Virus record (IMG/VR): IMGVR_UViG_3300033146_000471
Location: 1-39,359 of that record
DNA length: 39,359 nt
DNA from: a virus
Reading direction: 5' to 3' (one strand)
The position numbers and the translations under genes were made by a program. Positions 26,009 through 34,973 of the stretch are shown piece after piece. The notes below the pieces were generated by a model. That model searched no databases, was not told the origin of the DNA, and saw nothing but the letters and a program-made list of their open reading frames with translations. Positions within the stretch are counted from its first letter, which is position 1. Each line of letters starts with the position of its first letter.

Positions 26009-27346
26009 ATGTTTGATATTGGATTTCGTCTTGTTAGAGAAATCAAAAAACTAAAAGAAGATTCTACAGCATTTATTGTTGGTGGTGCTGTTCGTGATTA
26101 TATTATTGGACGAGAGTGTGATGATATAGATATTGCTACAGATGTACCGATGGATCTTATAGAACGTCGTTTCCCTACTCACGATATTGGAAGTAATAAA
26201 GATTTCGGTATTCTTGTTGTTGAATTCGAGGATAATGTTTTTGAGGTTGCCCAGTATCGTTCGGATGGAGAATACTCTGATGGACGTAGACCTGATGGAG
26301 TTCAGGTTGGTGTAGATGTTGAAACCGATTCCTGTAGACGAGATTTTACCATTAATGCTATGTATATGGATGAAGATGGTAAAATTTTAGATTTTCATGG
26401 TGGTAAGGCAGATATAGCTAATAAAGTTATTAGAACTGTTGGTGATTCCGACTATAGACTCACTGAAGACTATCTTAGAATGTTTCGTGCATTTAGATTT
26501 TCGTCTGTATTAGATTTTGATATCGATGATGATATTATACAAACTATTAGTGGTTATGGGTATAATATCGCACAAGTATCTACTGAACGTATTTGGAAAG
26601 AACTTTGGAAAATGGCATCAGGAATTAGATTTTCTAAAAATATAGGTATTATGTATGATTTAGATTTTCTCCAAGAAATTTTTCCTGAATTTAAGAATAT
26701 GCATAATTATCCTCATTATAAACACCATCACCCAGAAGGTAATGTGATGAATCATATTATGGGTGTTATCGCCAACCTTGATAATCAAACCGCAGTTGTT
26801 AAACTTGCTGGATTATTTCATGATATAGGGAAACCTAGTGCATATGAAAAAGAAGATGGCGGTAAATTTCATTATTTTAGACATGAACATATAGGTGTTA
26901 AGGTCTTTGATGATATTGCCAAACGAATACATATTCCTAAACATGTGGCTAATGAGATTTCATACATTATTAAAAATCATATGAGATTTCATCTATTTTT
27001 AGAAATGAGAGATTCTAAGTGTGTGGCACTTATGGATAGTCCTTATTGGGAAGATTTATATATTGTATCCCACGCTGATGATCGTTCTAGACTATATCTT
27101 TATGATCATAAATTTTGGAACGAAATTGATAAAAAAATTGAACGTATTGCTCGTCTAGTTGAACGTAAAAAGAAAATTGACGGAATCGTTAATGGACATT
27201 TTGTTATGGAAGTTCGTGGGATTGATGGTGGTGCTGAAGTAGGAAGAATACTTAATCTTGTACGAGCACACATCATTGATAAAAAAATTGAACTTGATGA
27301 TGATGGTATAGATTATATTAAAAAATATATTAAAGGATGTAGATAA
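26009..27346 (+). CDS. cca: CCA-adding enzyme / tRNA nucleotidyltransferase (445 aa)
   Basis: Class II nucleotidyltransferase that adds or repairs the 3' CCA of tRNA. The GGAVRD motif (residues 25-30) and the DDIDIA acidic pair (about 38-42) bind nucleotide and metal; RRDFTINAM (about 110) and RTVGDSDYRLTED with RMFRAFRF follow in the expected order. An HD phosphohydrolase domain is present (LFHDIGK, about residue 271). A poly(A) polymerase is a close relative and cannot be excluded. The phage tRNA2 gene (38580) and the permuted tRNA-Pro lack encoded CCA, which gives this gene a clear use. Confidence 0.85.
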   Translation: MFDIGFRLVREIKKLKEDSTAFIVGGAVRDYIIGRECDDIDIATDVPMDLIERRFPTHDIGSNKDFGILVVEFEDNVFEVAQYRSDGEYSDGRRPDGVQVGVDVETDSCRRDFTINAMYMDEDGKILDFHGGKADIANKVIRTVGDSDYRLTEDYLRMFRAFRFSSVLDFDIDDDIIQTISGYGYNIAQVSTERIWKELWKMASGIRFSKNIGIMYDLDFLQEIFPEFKNMHNYPHYKHHHPEGNVMNHIMGVIANLDNQTAVVKLAGLFHDIGKPSAYEKEDGGKFHYFRHEHIGVKVFDDIAKRIHIPKHVANEISYIIKNHMRFHLFLEMRDSKCVALMDSPYWEDLYIVSHADDRSRLYLYDHKFWNEIDKKIERIARLVERKKKIDGIVNGHFVMEVRGIDGGAEVGRILNLVRAHIIDKKIELDDDGIDYIKKYIKGCR

Positions 27347-28269
27347 TGTCGTTAGATTTTATTGATTTTGAAGATGTTGATGAAATGAAAGATGAACGTA
27401 TACTTATTATTGATGGTCATAATATTGCATATATTACTGTATTCAGTACTATATCTAAAGATTACAGTGATAATGGTAAATTTAAATTATGGAAGCATAG
27501 TTTTTTTAGTAAATTATTCTCTACTATTAATAATCTCCATCCAACTAAATGTGTATTAGTATTTGATACACCTAATAGTTGGAGACGTGATGTATATAAA
27601 GAGTATAAGGCTAATAGAAAAAAACAAGGCGGTAAATATCCTTTAGATAAAGAAGCATTTAATGAAGCTATGGATAATGTTATAAACGATATTAAAACGT
27701 TATTTACTAATATGTATGTTATGCAATATCCTAGGGCTGAGGGTGATGATATTATAGCGGTACTATCTAGGGATGTATTTAATAATCCTAATGAGGAAGT
27801 TATTATAGTGTCTACTGATGGAGATTTAAATCAATTAACATCATCGTCTAATGTTAGTCAATATAATCCTATGAAAAATGAATTTGTTAATATTATTAAT
27901 CCTAAAAAAGAGTTAGATATTAAAATATTAAGTGGTGATAAGTCTGATAATATATCTCCAATAAAACGTGGTGTTGGACCTAAAAATGCTTTGAAAATAT
28001 TAAATGAAGGATTTGATGATTATATTTCTAATATAGAAACAGAATTAGAGAGAAATACAATAGAAAGTAATTATGCTAGGAATAAAAAATTAATAGATTT
28101 ACAATTCATTCCTAACGATATAAAATTGGGAATAATAGATCTGTATGATTCTTATGAATTATCTCCACTAGATGGTAAACTTGTTGGAAAATATTTCATG
28201 AAAAATAAGATACATTCTATGACTCGTAATTGGGGTAAATACTCTTCAGCATTGAAGGTTTTGTCATAA
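27346..28269 (+). CDS. rnh: RNase H / 5'-3' exonuclease (T4 rnh-like, 307 aa)
   Basis: FEN-type nuclease that removes RNA primers. Acidic motifs: IIDGHN (about 22-27), VFDTPN with RRDVYKEYKANRK (about 70-87), AEGDDII (about 132-138), STDGDLNQL (about 155-163) and LSGDKSDNI (about 198-206), followed by a helix-hairpin-helix GVGPKNALKIL. Length equals T4 RNase H (305 aa). The N-terminus MSLDFIDFED precedes the domain and resembles the N-terminus of gp62. ATG overlaps the cca stop. Confidence 0.9.
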   Translation: MSLDFIDFEDVDEMKDERILIIDGHNIAYITVFSTISKDYSDNGKFKLWKHSFFSKLFSTINNLHPTKCVLVFDTPNSWRRDVYKEYKANRKKQGGKYPLDKEAFNEAMDNVINDIKTLFTNMYVMQYPRAEGDDIIAVLSRDVFNNPNEEVIIVSTDGDLNQLTSSSNVSQYNPMKNEFVNIINPKKELDIKILSGDKSDNISPIKRGVGPKNALKILNEGFDDYISNIETELERNTIESNYARNKKLIDLQFIPNDIKLGIIDLYDSYELSPLDGKLVGKYFMKNKIHSMTRNWGKYSSALKVLS

Positions 28270-28277
28270 TATATCTA

Positions 28278-28300
28278 AATAGTTGAAAACTATTAAGGAG
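28278..28300 (+). promoter_or_regulatory. Hairpin against the ribosome site of the gp4-like gene
   Basis: AATAGTT (28278-28284) pairs with AACTATT (28288-28294) with a three-base loop, directly followed by AAGGAG (28295-28300), the ribosome site of gp4. In T4, hairpins near ribosome sites silence late genes in early transcripts; this could do the same here, but no late promoter is clear. Confidence 0.35.
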
Positions 28301-28307
28301 ATATATT

Positions 28308-28778
28308 ATGGGAAGAAAAATGTCTACAGGGAATTTAAAGGGATATTATCACCCTATAAATCCTCATAAATATAAAGGAAAGGGAGATCCTTATTACAGA
28401 TCGTCGTGGGAGAAAAGATGTTTTTATTTTTTTGATCATAATGCAAATGTCATTGAATGGTCTTCCGAATCTATAGTTATTCCATATTTATTTAGTTTGG
28501 ATGGTAAAGTTCACAAATACTATCCTGATATTATTTGTAAAATTCAGACTAAACATGGGATTAGACAATATATTTTAGAAATTAAGCCTGCTAAACAAAC
28601 TGTAGAGCCTAGTAAACCTAAAAATAGAAGTCTTAAAAGAAAAAAACGTTATGAACACGAAATGATGACATACATTAAAAATAAAGATAAATGGAAAGCT
28701 GCTGAAGAATTTTGCGAAAATAATGGTTATGAATTTAAATTAATAACTGAAAGTGAAATTTTCGGTAAAACTGTATAA
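28308..28778 (+). CDS. 4: Head-completion nuclease, T4 gp4-like (156 aa)
   Basis: The YYHPINPHKYKG and YRSSWEKRCFYFFD blocks with WSSESIVIPY and KYYPDI fit T4 gp4, the head-completion protein with a nuclease-like fold (length 150 aa). The ILEIKPAKQT segment contains the E-x-K of the PD-(D/E)XK nuclease core, with the acidic residue in PDII before it. Strong AAGGAG. A late-type product located inside an early-oriented operon. Confidence 0.8.
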   Translation: MGRKMSTGNLKGYYHPINPHKYKGKGDPYYRSSWEKRCFYFFDHNANVIEWSSESIVIPYLFSLDGKVHKYYPDIICKIQTKHGIRQYILEIKPAKQTVEPSKPKNRSLKRKKRYEHEMMTYIKNKDKWKAAEEFCENNGYEFKLITESEIFGKTV

Positions 28779-28798
28779 TTATTAAAAAAGGATGATTG

Positions 28799-30154
28799 AT
28801 GAAAGTTAATGTAATCGCTATAACTCCACCTAAATCGGAAGAATCTTTACGAGTTGCCACACCCGAACTATTGGCAAGTTCATTTGCAAAGTATTCCCGA
28901 TCTAATATGGGAATTGATGAAATTTTGAATAAAATTGACTGGGATAATCCAGACGCATCTGTTGATCGTATATTTAAAATGGTCGATTATGGTCACGCTA
29001 GTATTGGTGGGATGACAGGTGGAATAGCTATCACTGTTGATAGTTGCTCTATGTTCTTAGCATATAAGATATTCGAGATTTCTAATCTAGTTGATGGTCA
29101 AGAATCTAGTACACGATATATCAAAATGGATAAAGAATCATTAATTAATCCTTCAGATGCGGGTATTCCAGAAGATCTTGCTGACGAATGGACAGAATTG
29201 ATGACTGAATCTTTTGATCTATATAATACATTTTATACCAAATTAGATAAAGTTGCGACAGATACACCAGAAGTAATGAATATCCCTGATGATATTCCTG
29301 AAAAGATGAAAACTAGAATTCGTAAAAATTATGCGTTAGATCGTGCTAGATATTTTATCCCAATGGCAACAAAAACAAGTGCTGCATATATCATGACTGC
29401 TCGTGTTTGGGCTGAAACAATTAAGCAACTAGCATCGTTACCTATTCCTGAATGTCAAAGTGCGGCAGAGTTGATCAGAGAAGAAGTAGCTAAACTATCA
29501 CCAAGATTAATGAAACATTCATATCCTGATGATGCCAGTATATTTCATGCCAGACGTTGGGCTACGATATCAGCAACATCATTAGCATATCAAGGATGTC
29601 CTATGGATAATATTAAAGATAGAGTATGGTTGACTGTAGATGATGATTTTCCATCATTTGTTCATGATATTGGTGATGGTCACTTCGTTCAAAAAGAAAA
29701 TAGATATAGTACTGTTAGTCCTACTATTAAACGTACTATGACTAGATTCGCCTTCAATAATATTGCTATGGCTGAATTGAGAGATCTTAATAGACATAGA
29801 ACAGGGTATAAATATACTCCTCTAATTCCTGTAGGTTTTTATTTACCACCAGAATTGGATGACGATAAACCAGTAGAATTTTTAAATAAACTATCTGCGT
29901 TTACTCAAAAAATGGCTAATCATAGAGAAATATACGATAAGTCTTTTCATTTTTATGCGTATCTATTAGGAACACAAGTGTCATTTGAACATTCGACACA
30001 TTTAGATAAATTGATTTATGAAATTGAATTACGTACTGGTTTAGGTGCTCATTATAGATATGCCGATCATTTAAAACAAATTGCTGATGCGTTAGTACAA
30101 CAACGCCCAGAATATGAACACGGATTGATTATTGGAGATGCTGAACCTGAATAA
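28799..30154 (+). CDS. thyX: Thymidylate synthase ThyX, two-domain form (451 aa)
   Basis: Flavin-dependent thymidylate synthase. The first half has GHASIGG and QESSTRYIKM, the substrate-binding end of the ThyX motif; the second half has a second ThyX-like block DLNRHRTGYKYTPLIPVGFYLP (given in part: NRHRTGYKY), holding the RHR of the motif. Typical ThyX is 220-280 residues; 451 suggests a fused pair in which each half supplies a different part of the sites. ATG at 28799 with AAAAGGA; TTG at 28796 is too close. Supplies dTMP for an AT-rich genome. Confidence 0.85.
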   Translation: MKVNVIAITPPKSEESLRVATPELLASSFAKYSRSNMGIDEILNKIDWDNPDASVDRIFKMVDYGHASIGGMTGGIAITVDSCSMFLAYKIFEISNLVDGQESSTRYIKMDKESLINPSDAGIPEDLADEWTELMTESFDLYNTFYTKLDKVATDTPEVMNIPDDIPEKMKTRIRKNYALDRARYFIPMATKTSAAYIMTARVWAETIKQLASLPIPECQSAAELIREEVAKLSPRLMKHSYPDDASIFHARRWATISATSLAYQGCPMDNIKDRVWLTVDDDFPSFVHDIGDGHFVQKENRYSTVSPTIKRTMTRFAFNNIAMAELRDLNRHRTGYKYTPLIPVGFYLPPELDDDKPVEFLNKLSAFTQKMANHREIYDKSFHFYAYLLGTQVSFEHSTHLDKLIYEIELRTGLGAHYRYADHLKQIADALVQQRPEYEHGLIIGDAEPE

Positions 30155-30184
30155 TTATAGTAATTATTTATGTTTGTGAAATAT

Positions 30185-30227
30185 ATTTCCGAATAAACTT
30201 GACTTTATTCGGAAATTTTATTATATT
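30185..30227 (+). promoter_or_regulatory. Terminator hairpin with the clamp promoter -35 in its loop
   Basis: A perfect 13-base inverted repeat (30185-30197 with 30204-30216) has the loop CTTGAC, so the -35 TTGACT (30199-30204) lies in the loop. The stem is followed by T-rich DNA, consistent with a terminator of thyX, and TATATT (30222-30227) with 17 bases spacing completes the promoter of the sliding clamp gene. Confidence 0.75.
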
Positions 30228-30266
30228 ATATGTGTTAAAAATTATTTACCAATTATAGGAGAATGT

Positions 30267-30959
30267 ATGAGCAATATTGCGTACAAAGATGAATTATTCG
30301 ATTTAGTTAATGACTTGACAGGCATACATCAAGCAATAGCATTCGAGAGAATTGACGATAACGTTGTCATTCGTAAAACAGATAAAGAAAAAACAATACC
30401 GTATATTCTTAAAGCTCCATCAGAATATTTTGATATTGATGAAACCGTTGCATTTTATATGTATAACGATTTTTATAATTATTATAAAGTATTTAAAGGG
30501 TGTGATATTTCTATCGGTGGTAGAACATTAACACTCAAACAAAAGGGCAGAAAATCTAATTATACTCTGTCTCCTTCTGAAGGTATAATCAATGGTCCTA
30601 AGCGTGTTAACTTTGGTGAATCTGATGTAACATTAACACTCACTAAAGAAGATCTAGACGAATTAATTGGAATGATTAATCTGATTAAAGCGGATAAAGC
30701 TCTTATATCGTGTGTTGATAATGAAGTAACTATTCAGATATATACAGATAATCACGATAATACATTCGAAAAGACATTTGAGTGTGATAGAAATTCTGAC
30801 TATGATGAAAATATACAGTTCAATATTATGGCTGATAGATTTACTCTAATTCCTTCAAAAAAGAATTATGTTATTGATATCAAAAAAGAAAAACATATGA
30901 AATTTTCATTGATACACGACGATATAGAATTAAACATTTATTCAGGAACTATAGATTAG
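30267..30959 (+). CDS. 45: Sliding clamp, T4 gp45 (230 aa)
   Basis: Length is almost that of T4 gp45 (228 aa). It shows the clamp pattern of two similar halves rich in beta strands; the strand YTLSPSEGIINGPKRV and the basic KGRKSNYTL are inside the first half. It lies directly before the clamp loader genes, as in T4. The clamp holds the polymerase on DNA and, in T4, also activates late promoters with gp55. Start ATG with AGGAG. Confidence 0.8.
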   Translation: MSNIAYKDELFDLVNDLTGIHQAIAFERIDDNVVIRKTDKEKTIPYILKAPSEYFDIDETVAFYMYNDFYNYYKVFKGCDISIGGRTLTLKQKGRKSNYTLSPSEGIINGPKRVNFGESDVTLTLTKEDLDELIGMINLIKADKALISCVDNEVTIQIYTDNHDNTFEKTFECDRNSDYDENIQFNIMADRFTLIPSKKNYVIDIKKEKHMKFSLIHDDIELNIYSGTID

Positions 30960-30967
30960 GATACACT

Positions 30968-31354
30968 ATGAGCGAAAACGACATTTTGAACATTGATACG
31001 ACATCATATAATGAGATTCCTCAGGAAGAAGTGTACATCGATCCTACATCGAATCAGGTATACTCTCAGGAAGATTTACTAATAACACCATTTGATGTTA
31101 TTAAAGCTACCGCAGAAAAGTTGGGACAAACAATTAAAGATCCTGATCCTAATTGTAAACATTGTTATGGTAGAGGATATGTTGGTAGAGATTCGGATAA
31201 TAAAGCACCTATTCCATGTGGATGTATATATTCTATTGATGCCAAGAAATCTGCGGAAGATATTTATAGAAAAACTCGTAAAATGACTAGAGCAGAGAGA
31301 CGTGAACAGGAACGTAAATACAGAAAAATGATTAAAAAAGGCGGATTACACTAA
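30968..31354 (+). CDS. Small protein with a DnaJ-like zinc motif (128 aa)
   Basis: The C-terminal half has CKHCYGRGYVGRD and CGC (residues about 59-84), a CxxCxGxG...CxC pattern as in the zinc region of DnaJ. The C-terminus is very basic (RAERREQERKYRKMIKK). The N-terminus is acidic. I do not recognise the family. It sits between the clamp and the clamp loader and is probably co-expressed; a role in late transcription or replication could be imagined, but it does not look like T4 gp33. Confidence 0.55.
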   Translation: MSENDILNIDTTSYNEIPQEEVYIDPTSNQVYSQEDLLITPFDVIKATAEKLGQTIKDPDPNCKHCYGRGYVGRDSDNKAPIPCGCIYSIDAKKSAEDIYRKTRKMTRAERREQERKYRKMIKKGGLH

Positions 31355-32329
31355 ATGATTGAATTTGTAGAAACTGATAAGAAGAAAAGAAGAAAAGAAA
31401 CTGATGTATTAGTGGAGAAATATAGACCATTATCCGTTAAAACAATGATTCTTCCTGATTCTTTAAGACTATATTTTAACAATATTATTGAAGAAGGTAA
31501 TATCCCTAATCTTATTTTGTATTCTAGTAATCCAGGTTCAGGAAAAACAACCATAGCCAAAGCATTAGCCAATGATTGTGGTTATGATTATATTTATATC
31601 AATACTTCTATGGATAGAGGTATTGATACACTCAGAACTCGTATTGCTAGTTATGCGTCAACACGTTCAGTTACAGGTAAAAAGAAACTAATTATTCTTG
31701 ATGAGTTTGATTGGGCATCTCCTACATTACAAGCTGGATTGCGTGGTGCTATTGAAGAATACTATGATAAGTGTAGATTTATTATAACTGCTAATGATTA
31801 TGGTAAAATTATAGATCCTATTAAATCTAGATGTCAAAATAAAAATTTCGAGTTTAATGGTGAAGGTGTTAAAGATAAAATAATTCCTAATATTTGTAAG
31901 AAACTCATAGGAATTGCAAAACGAGAAGAAATAGAATATAAACCTAACACTATTAAATCTATTGCTGAAGCATATTATCCAGATATACGTAAAATGATTC
32001 AAATTGTGGATGAATATAGACGAGAAACTGGTGTTATTGATGATAACATATTCAATTTAGATACTATTGATGATGAATTATCTAAATTAATTGTTAATTG
32101 TAAATTGAAATCTGCCAGAGAATATATTTTAAATAATAATTATAAATTTGATATGTTATATAGGTATTTATTTGATTCTGTTGTTCCTAATTTGGCTAAT
32201 GACATTAAAGGTGAAGCTATCATATCTATAGCTGAATATATGGATATGTCTACTAGAAGTATCGATCAAGAAATTACATTTGTTGCGTGTATGGTATCTA
32301 TTATGGACTTGATTAGAGGAGATAATTAA
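31355..32329 (+). CDS. 44: Clamp loader large subunit, T4 gp44 (324 aa)
   Basis: AAA+ ATPase. VLVEKYRP (about residues 18-25) opens the domain; Walker A is SNPGSGKTT (58-66); Walker B LIILDEFD (about 107-114); the SRC motif is IKSRCQN (about 153-159). Length equals T4 gp44 (319 aa). Loads the gp45 clamp with gp62. Starts right after the preceding stop (TAAATG). Confidence 0.93.
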   Translation: MIEFVETDKKKRRKETDVLVEKYRPLSVKTMILPDSLRLYFNNIIEEGNIPNLILYSSNPGSGKTTIAKALANDCGYDYIYINTSMDRGIDTLRTRIASYASTRSVTGKKKLIILDEFDWASPTLQAGLRGAIEEYYDKCRFIITANDYGKIIDPIKSRCQNKNFEFNGEGVKDKIIPNICKKLIGIAKREEIEYKPNTIKSIAEAYYPDIRKMIQIVDEYRRETGVIDDNIFNLDTIDDELSKLIVNCKLKSAREYILNNNYKFDMLYRYLFDSVVPNLANDIKGEAIISIAEYMDMSTRSIDQEITFVACMVSIMDLIRGDN

Positions 32330-33066
32330 TGGACTTTATATTTATTACATCCATTTATGATGATGGTAATAATGATGCTTTTGCTAAATATCTGGCACCA
32401 TCTATTAAAAATCTTCAAATTAAATGTGTACATATAACCGATAAAAAAGAAAATAACGATATTAAACAAATATCATCTAAATATAACGTTGGAATTGATG
32501 TTGTTAAAAAAAATAATTTAATCAATAATAATACGTGTATCATTTTTAGTAAAAGTGATACACATATTATAGATAATTTAATATTAGATAAATTAGAGTT
32601 AGCATTTACTCATAATCCTAATATTGCTGTTATTGGTGTTGCTGGTAGTAAAGTTCTTAATGAGGATGAATCTTTATATTCACCTGATAATAAACCTGTC
32701 AATGGTATAATTGTCAATTCTAATGGTGAAGGTAATCACATACAATATACTAAAAATGGATTTTTTAATAATATTGTTGCTGTGGACGACTCATTATTTG
32801 CTGTGTCTGGTGCATTTTTAAATGATAGTGATTTCCATTTCCTTCCTGATTTTAATTCAGGATTTGGTATCGATGTATCGATAGTAGCAACTAAACTAGG
32901 TTATGATGTTATTTGTGCTGATATATTAGTATCTACTTATGGATCTCATTCTATATCATTTAAAGATATTAAACAACACACCTCATTATTATCTGTTGAT
33001 AAATATCCTATTATGAGTAATAATATTATTAAAAATACTAATTCGGTGGTGGAAATAGAATTATGA
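32329..33066 (+). CDS. GT-A glycosyltransferase (family 2, StrF-like, 245 aa)
   Basis: VIGVAGSKVL (about residues 100-110), VDDSLFAVSG (about 149-158) and a FGIDVSIVATKLGYDVICAD block (about 181-199) match the pattern of family 2 transferases of the StrF-like group, where a GFHFYDVDLS-type stretch is followed by GYKV and an H-x-S or GS end; YGSHS fits this. The first 60 residues are the nucleotide-sugar half, though the DxD is not obvious. It lies in the clamp-loader operon between gp44 and gp62 with overlapping starts and stops (TAATG and ATGA). Substrate unknown. Confidence 0.6.
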   Translation: MDFIFITSIYDDGNNDAFAKYLAPSIKNLQIKCVHITDKKENNDIKQISSKYNVGIDVVKKNNLINNNTCIIFSKSDTHIIDNLILDKLELAFTHNPNIAVIGVAGSKVLNEDESLYSPDNKPVNGIIVNSNGEGNHIQYTKNGFFNNIVAVDDSLFAVSGAFLNDSDFHFLPDFNSGFGIDVSIVATKLGYDVICADILVSTYGSHSISFKDIKQHTSLLSVDKYPIMSNNIIKNTNSVVEIEL

Positions 33067-33557
33067 GTACTGGATTAGATTTTATTGAATGGGAAGATGA
33101 TAATGCTGAAGTTTCTCCTGAATATAAGGTAGAACCTGCTAAAAAAACAATAACAATATTTCAGATTCTTAAAGCATTAACTGAAACTAAAGAAGTGTTA
33201 GATTTTGATGATAAATCTGTTAGTAAAGGGTATAATCAATTTATGGTTAATAAATGGTTGTCAATGAATGAATTTACATTAATGTTTGTTGAAGATATTA
33301 ATAATATTTCAAATTTGACAGATGAACAACATTTTACTATATTGCATTCGTTATTACCTCAACGTAAATTTTATTATGATTATTCAAAAAAATCTAAAAA
33401 ATTGTCTAATATTGATTGTAAATATGTAGCAGATTATTACCAAATAGGGATGAAAGACGCTGTTAATTATATCAGGGTTATGAGTGAGGATGATATAAAT
33501 GGAATTTTAGATAAATACAGGTATGGGAAAAATGGAAAACAACTTATTACTGTGTGA
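33063..33557 (+). CDS. 62: Clamp loader small subunit, T4 gp62-like (164 aa)
   Basis: Matching blocks with T4 gp62 (187 aa): YNQFMVNKWLS against YSKFMVENALS, DEQHFTILHSLLPQRKFYYDYSK against DEAHF and RGKRYGKWAK, and YYQIGMKDAVNYI against RYQVNTNDAINY (cited in pieces). It completes the loader with gp44. The N-terminus MSTGLDFIEWEDD precedes the conserved part and resembles the start of RNase H in this phage. ATG overlaps the previous stop in ATGA. Confidence 0.8.
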   Translation: MSTGLDFIEWEDDNAEVSPEYKVEPAKKTITIFQILKALTETKEVLDFDDKSVSKGYNQFMVNKWLSMNEFTLMFVEDINNISNLTDEQHFTILHSLLPQRKFYYDYSKKSKKLSNIDCKYVADYYQIGMKDAVNYIRVMSEDDINGILDKYRYGKNGKQLITV

Positions 33558-33570
33558 TCTAGGAGGTATT

Positions 33571-34062
33571 ATGCATTATAATGCACCATTAGACGATGAA
33601 GGAAAACCATATTACGTACCTGTTGTTGCTAAAAATAGAGATTATTTAGTCGGATATATAAATGGAATGGAAACATCTAAATCGTTACTATCTGAGATAT
33701 TTGAACAAATGGGACTAGATATGGATTTAGATTTAGTGGAAGTTATATTAGATTCTACAAGATTTAATGATGTGTTGGAAACAGGACAACGTGAATCTGA
33801 AATGACAGATGATGAATTAAAAGAGTATATTTATAGTGTTGTTGAAAATGTAACAACACAGATAGAATCAGATAATGTTGAAAATAATGTTGGATATGAT
33901 CAATCGTTGTCTGTAGAATGTACATGTGGCTTAGGATTTTATTCGTGGGACAGTATTGTTGATATTCCTCACGAATCGGTAAAATGTAGTAATTGTGGAA
34001 GATATGTCATACACTATACTGGTGTTGATGATTATTTTTACGAATTTGATGGAGGTAGATAG
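33571..34062 (+). CDS. Unrecognised zinc-ribbon protein (163 aa)
   Basis: The C-terminal part has CTCGLGF and CSNCGRY (about residues 115-140), two CxC/CxxC knuckles of a zinc ribbon. The N-terminal 100 residues are acidic and helical. A frame starting at 33523 overlaps gp62 and lacks a ribosome site, while AGGAGG at 33561-33566 precedes the ATG at 33571. It is followed by another small zinc protein with an overlapping start. In T4 the RegA gene follows gp62; this does not look like RegA. Confidence 0.6.
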   Translation: MHYNAPLDDEGKPYYVPVVAKNRDYLVGYINGMETSKSLLSEIFEQMGLDMDLDLVEVILDSTRFNDVLETGQRESEMTDDELKEYIYSVVENVTTQIESDNVENNVGYDQSLSVECTCGLGFYSWDSIVDIPHESVKCSNCGRYVIHYTGVDDYFYEFDGGR

Positions 34063-34235
34063 TGAAAATTGATAAAAAAATTAAATGTGTTCATTGTGAT
34101 AATGAAATTTTAGTTGATGGTGTGATGGAAGGAAAATGTACGTGTGGTGCTGTAGTTGTAACTAATGGAGTTATAACTGAGGGTGCTATTGGTACGGATT
34201 GGGTTGATGTATCACCTATTTTATTGAACGAGTAG
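34062..34235 (+). CDS. Very small zinc-knuckle protein (57 aa, GTG start)
   Basis: The frame starts with GTG at 34062, overlapping the stop TAG of the gene before it, with GGAGG at 34051-34055. The translation holds IKCVHCDNE and GKCTCGAVV, two cysteine pairs that would bind one zinc. The rest is short and ends in SPILLNE. It fits between the 163-residue zinc-ribbon gene and the kinase without gaps, so I consider it real. Function unknown. Confidence 0.6.
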   Translation: MKIDKKIKCVHCDNEILVDGVMEGKCTCGAVVVTNGVITEGAIGTDWVDVSPILLNE

Positions 34236-34238
34236 TAT

Positions 34239-34916
34239 ATGACTAAAAAATTGATTTTATTGAGTGGTAAAATAAATTCGGGAAAGAATCAATTGGCAGA
34301 ATATTTGAAATCTAAATTTGAAGAAAATGGGTATTCTGTTAATTTGGATTTATTTGCTAAGGATTTAAAAGATTATTCTTCTGAAGATTTTAAATCTTTA
34401 GGTAAAGTATTACAACAGAAAATTACTAATCTTAAATCTATGGTATCATTATTTTATGATGCTAAATTAAATGTTAGTAAGGGTGTTATGTTGAACCGAA
34501 TTATGGACGAACTTGACAGTTTAACCTTTGTTGATGATAATTTTTATGAAGATAAAACAGATATAACCAGAATACTATTACAACTATATGGCACCGATAT
34601 TGCCAGAAAACGTTTTGATGATAAATTCTGGATAACTAAGGCTTCAGAACGAATGAATAATACGGAAGATGATATAATAATTGTTACTGATGTACGATTT
34701 CCTAATGAAATTGATGATATGTATACATTAGTTGATACTAGAGAGGTCATACCTATTAGAATTAATAGAGATATAACTACAGAGCAATTAATAACATCTC
34801 ACGAATCTGAAAAAGCATTAGATGATTATGAACAGTGGTTTTATATAGTTGATAATAACGGCACACTACAAGATTTGTATGATGTTGCTACTAATATTTA
34901 TAATGATTTAGTATAA
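34239..34916 (+). CDS. 1: Deoxynucleoside monophosphate kinase (T4 gp1-like, 225 aa)
   Basis: P-loop LSGKINSGKNQLAEYL (residues about 7-22) holds GxxxSGK; LQLYGTDIARKRFDDKFWITK (about 112-132, in part) matches the T4 gp1 ALGTD...FDRMYWV block; IIVTDVRFPNEID (about 146-158) matches the VPDTRQDHE position. Length is near T4 gp1 (241 aa). It phosphorylates dNMPs for phage DNA synthesis. Starts 3 bases after the previous stop. Confidence 0.8.
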   Translation: MTKKLILLSGKINSGKNQLAEYLKSKFEENGYSVNLDLFAKDLKDYSSEDFKSLGKVLQQKITNLKSMVSLFYDAKLNVSKGVMLNRIMDELDSLTFVDDNFYEDKTDITRILLQLYGTDIARKRFDDKFWITKASERMNNTEDDIIIVTDVRFPNEIDDMYTLVDTREVIPIRINRDITTEQLITSHESEKALDDYEQWFYIVDNNGTLQDLYDVATNIYNDLV

Positions 34917-34939
34917 TCTAGTCGTATCATTTATTAATA

Positions 34940-34970
34940 ATGGACAGAAATTATATTTCTGTCCATTTTA
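34940..34970 (+). terminator. Terminator after the dNMP kinase
   Basis: ATGGACAGAAA (34940-34950) pairs perfectly with 34956-34966 (11 base pairs, 5-base loop), followed by TTT. A new promoter starts four bases later. Confidence 0.8.
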
Positions 34971-34973
34971 GTA

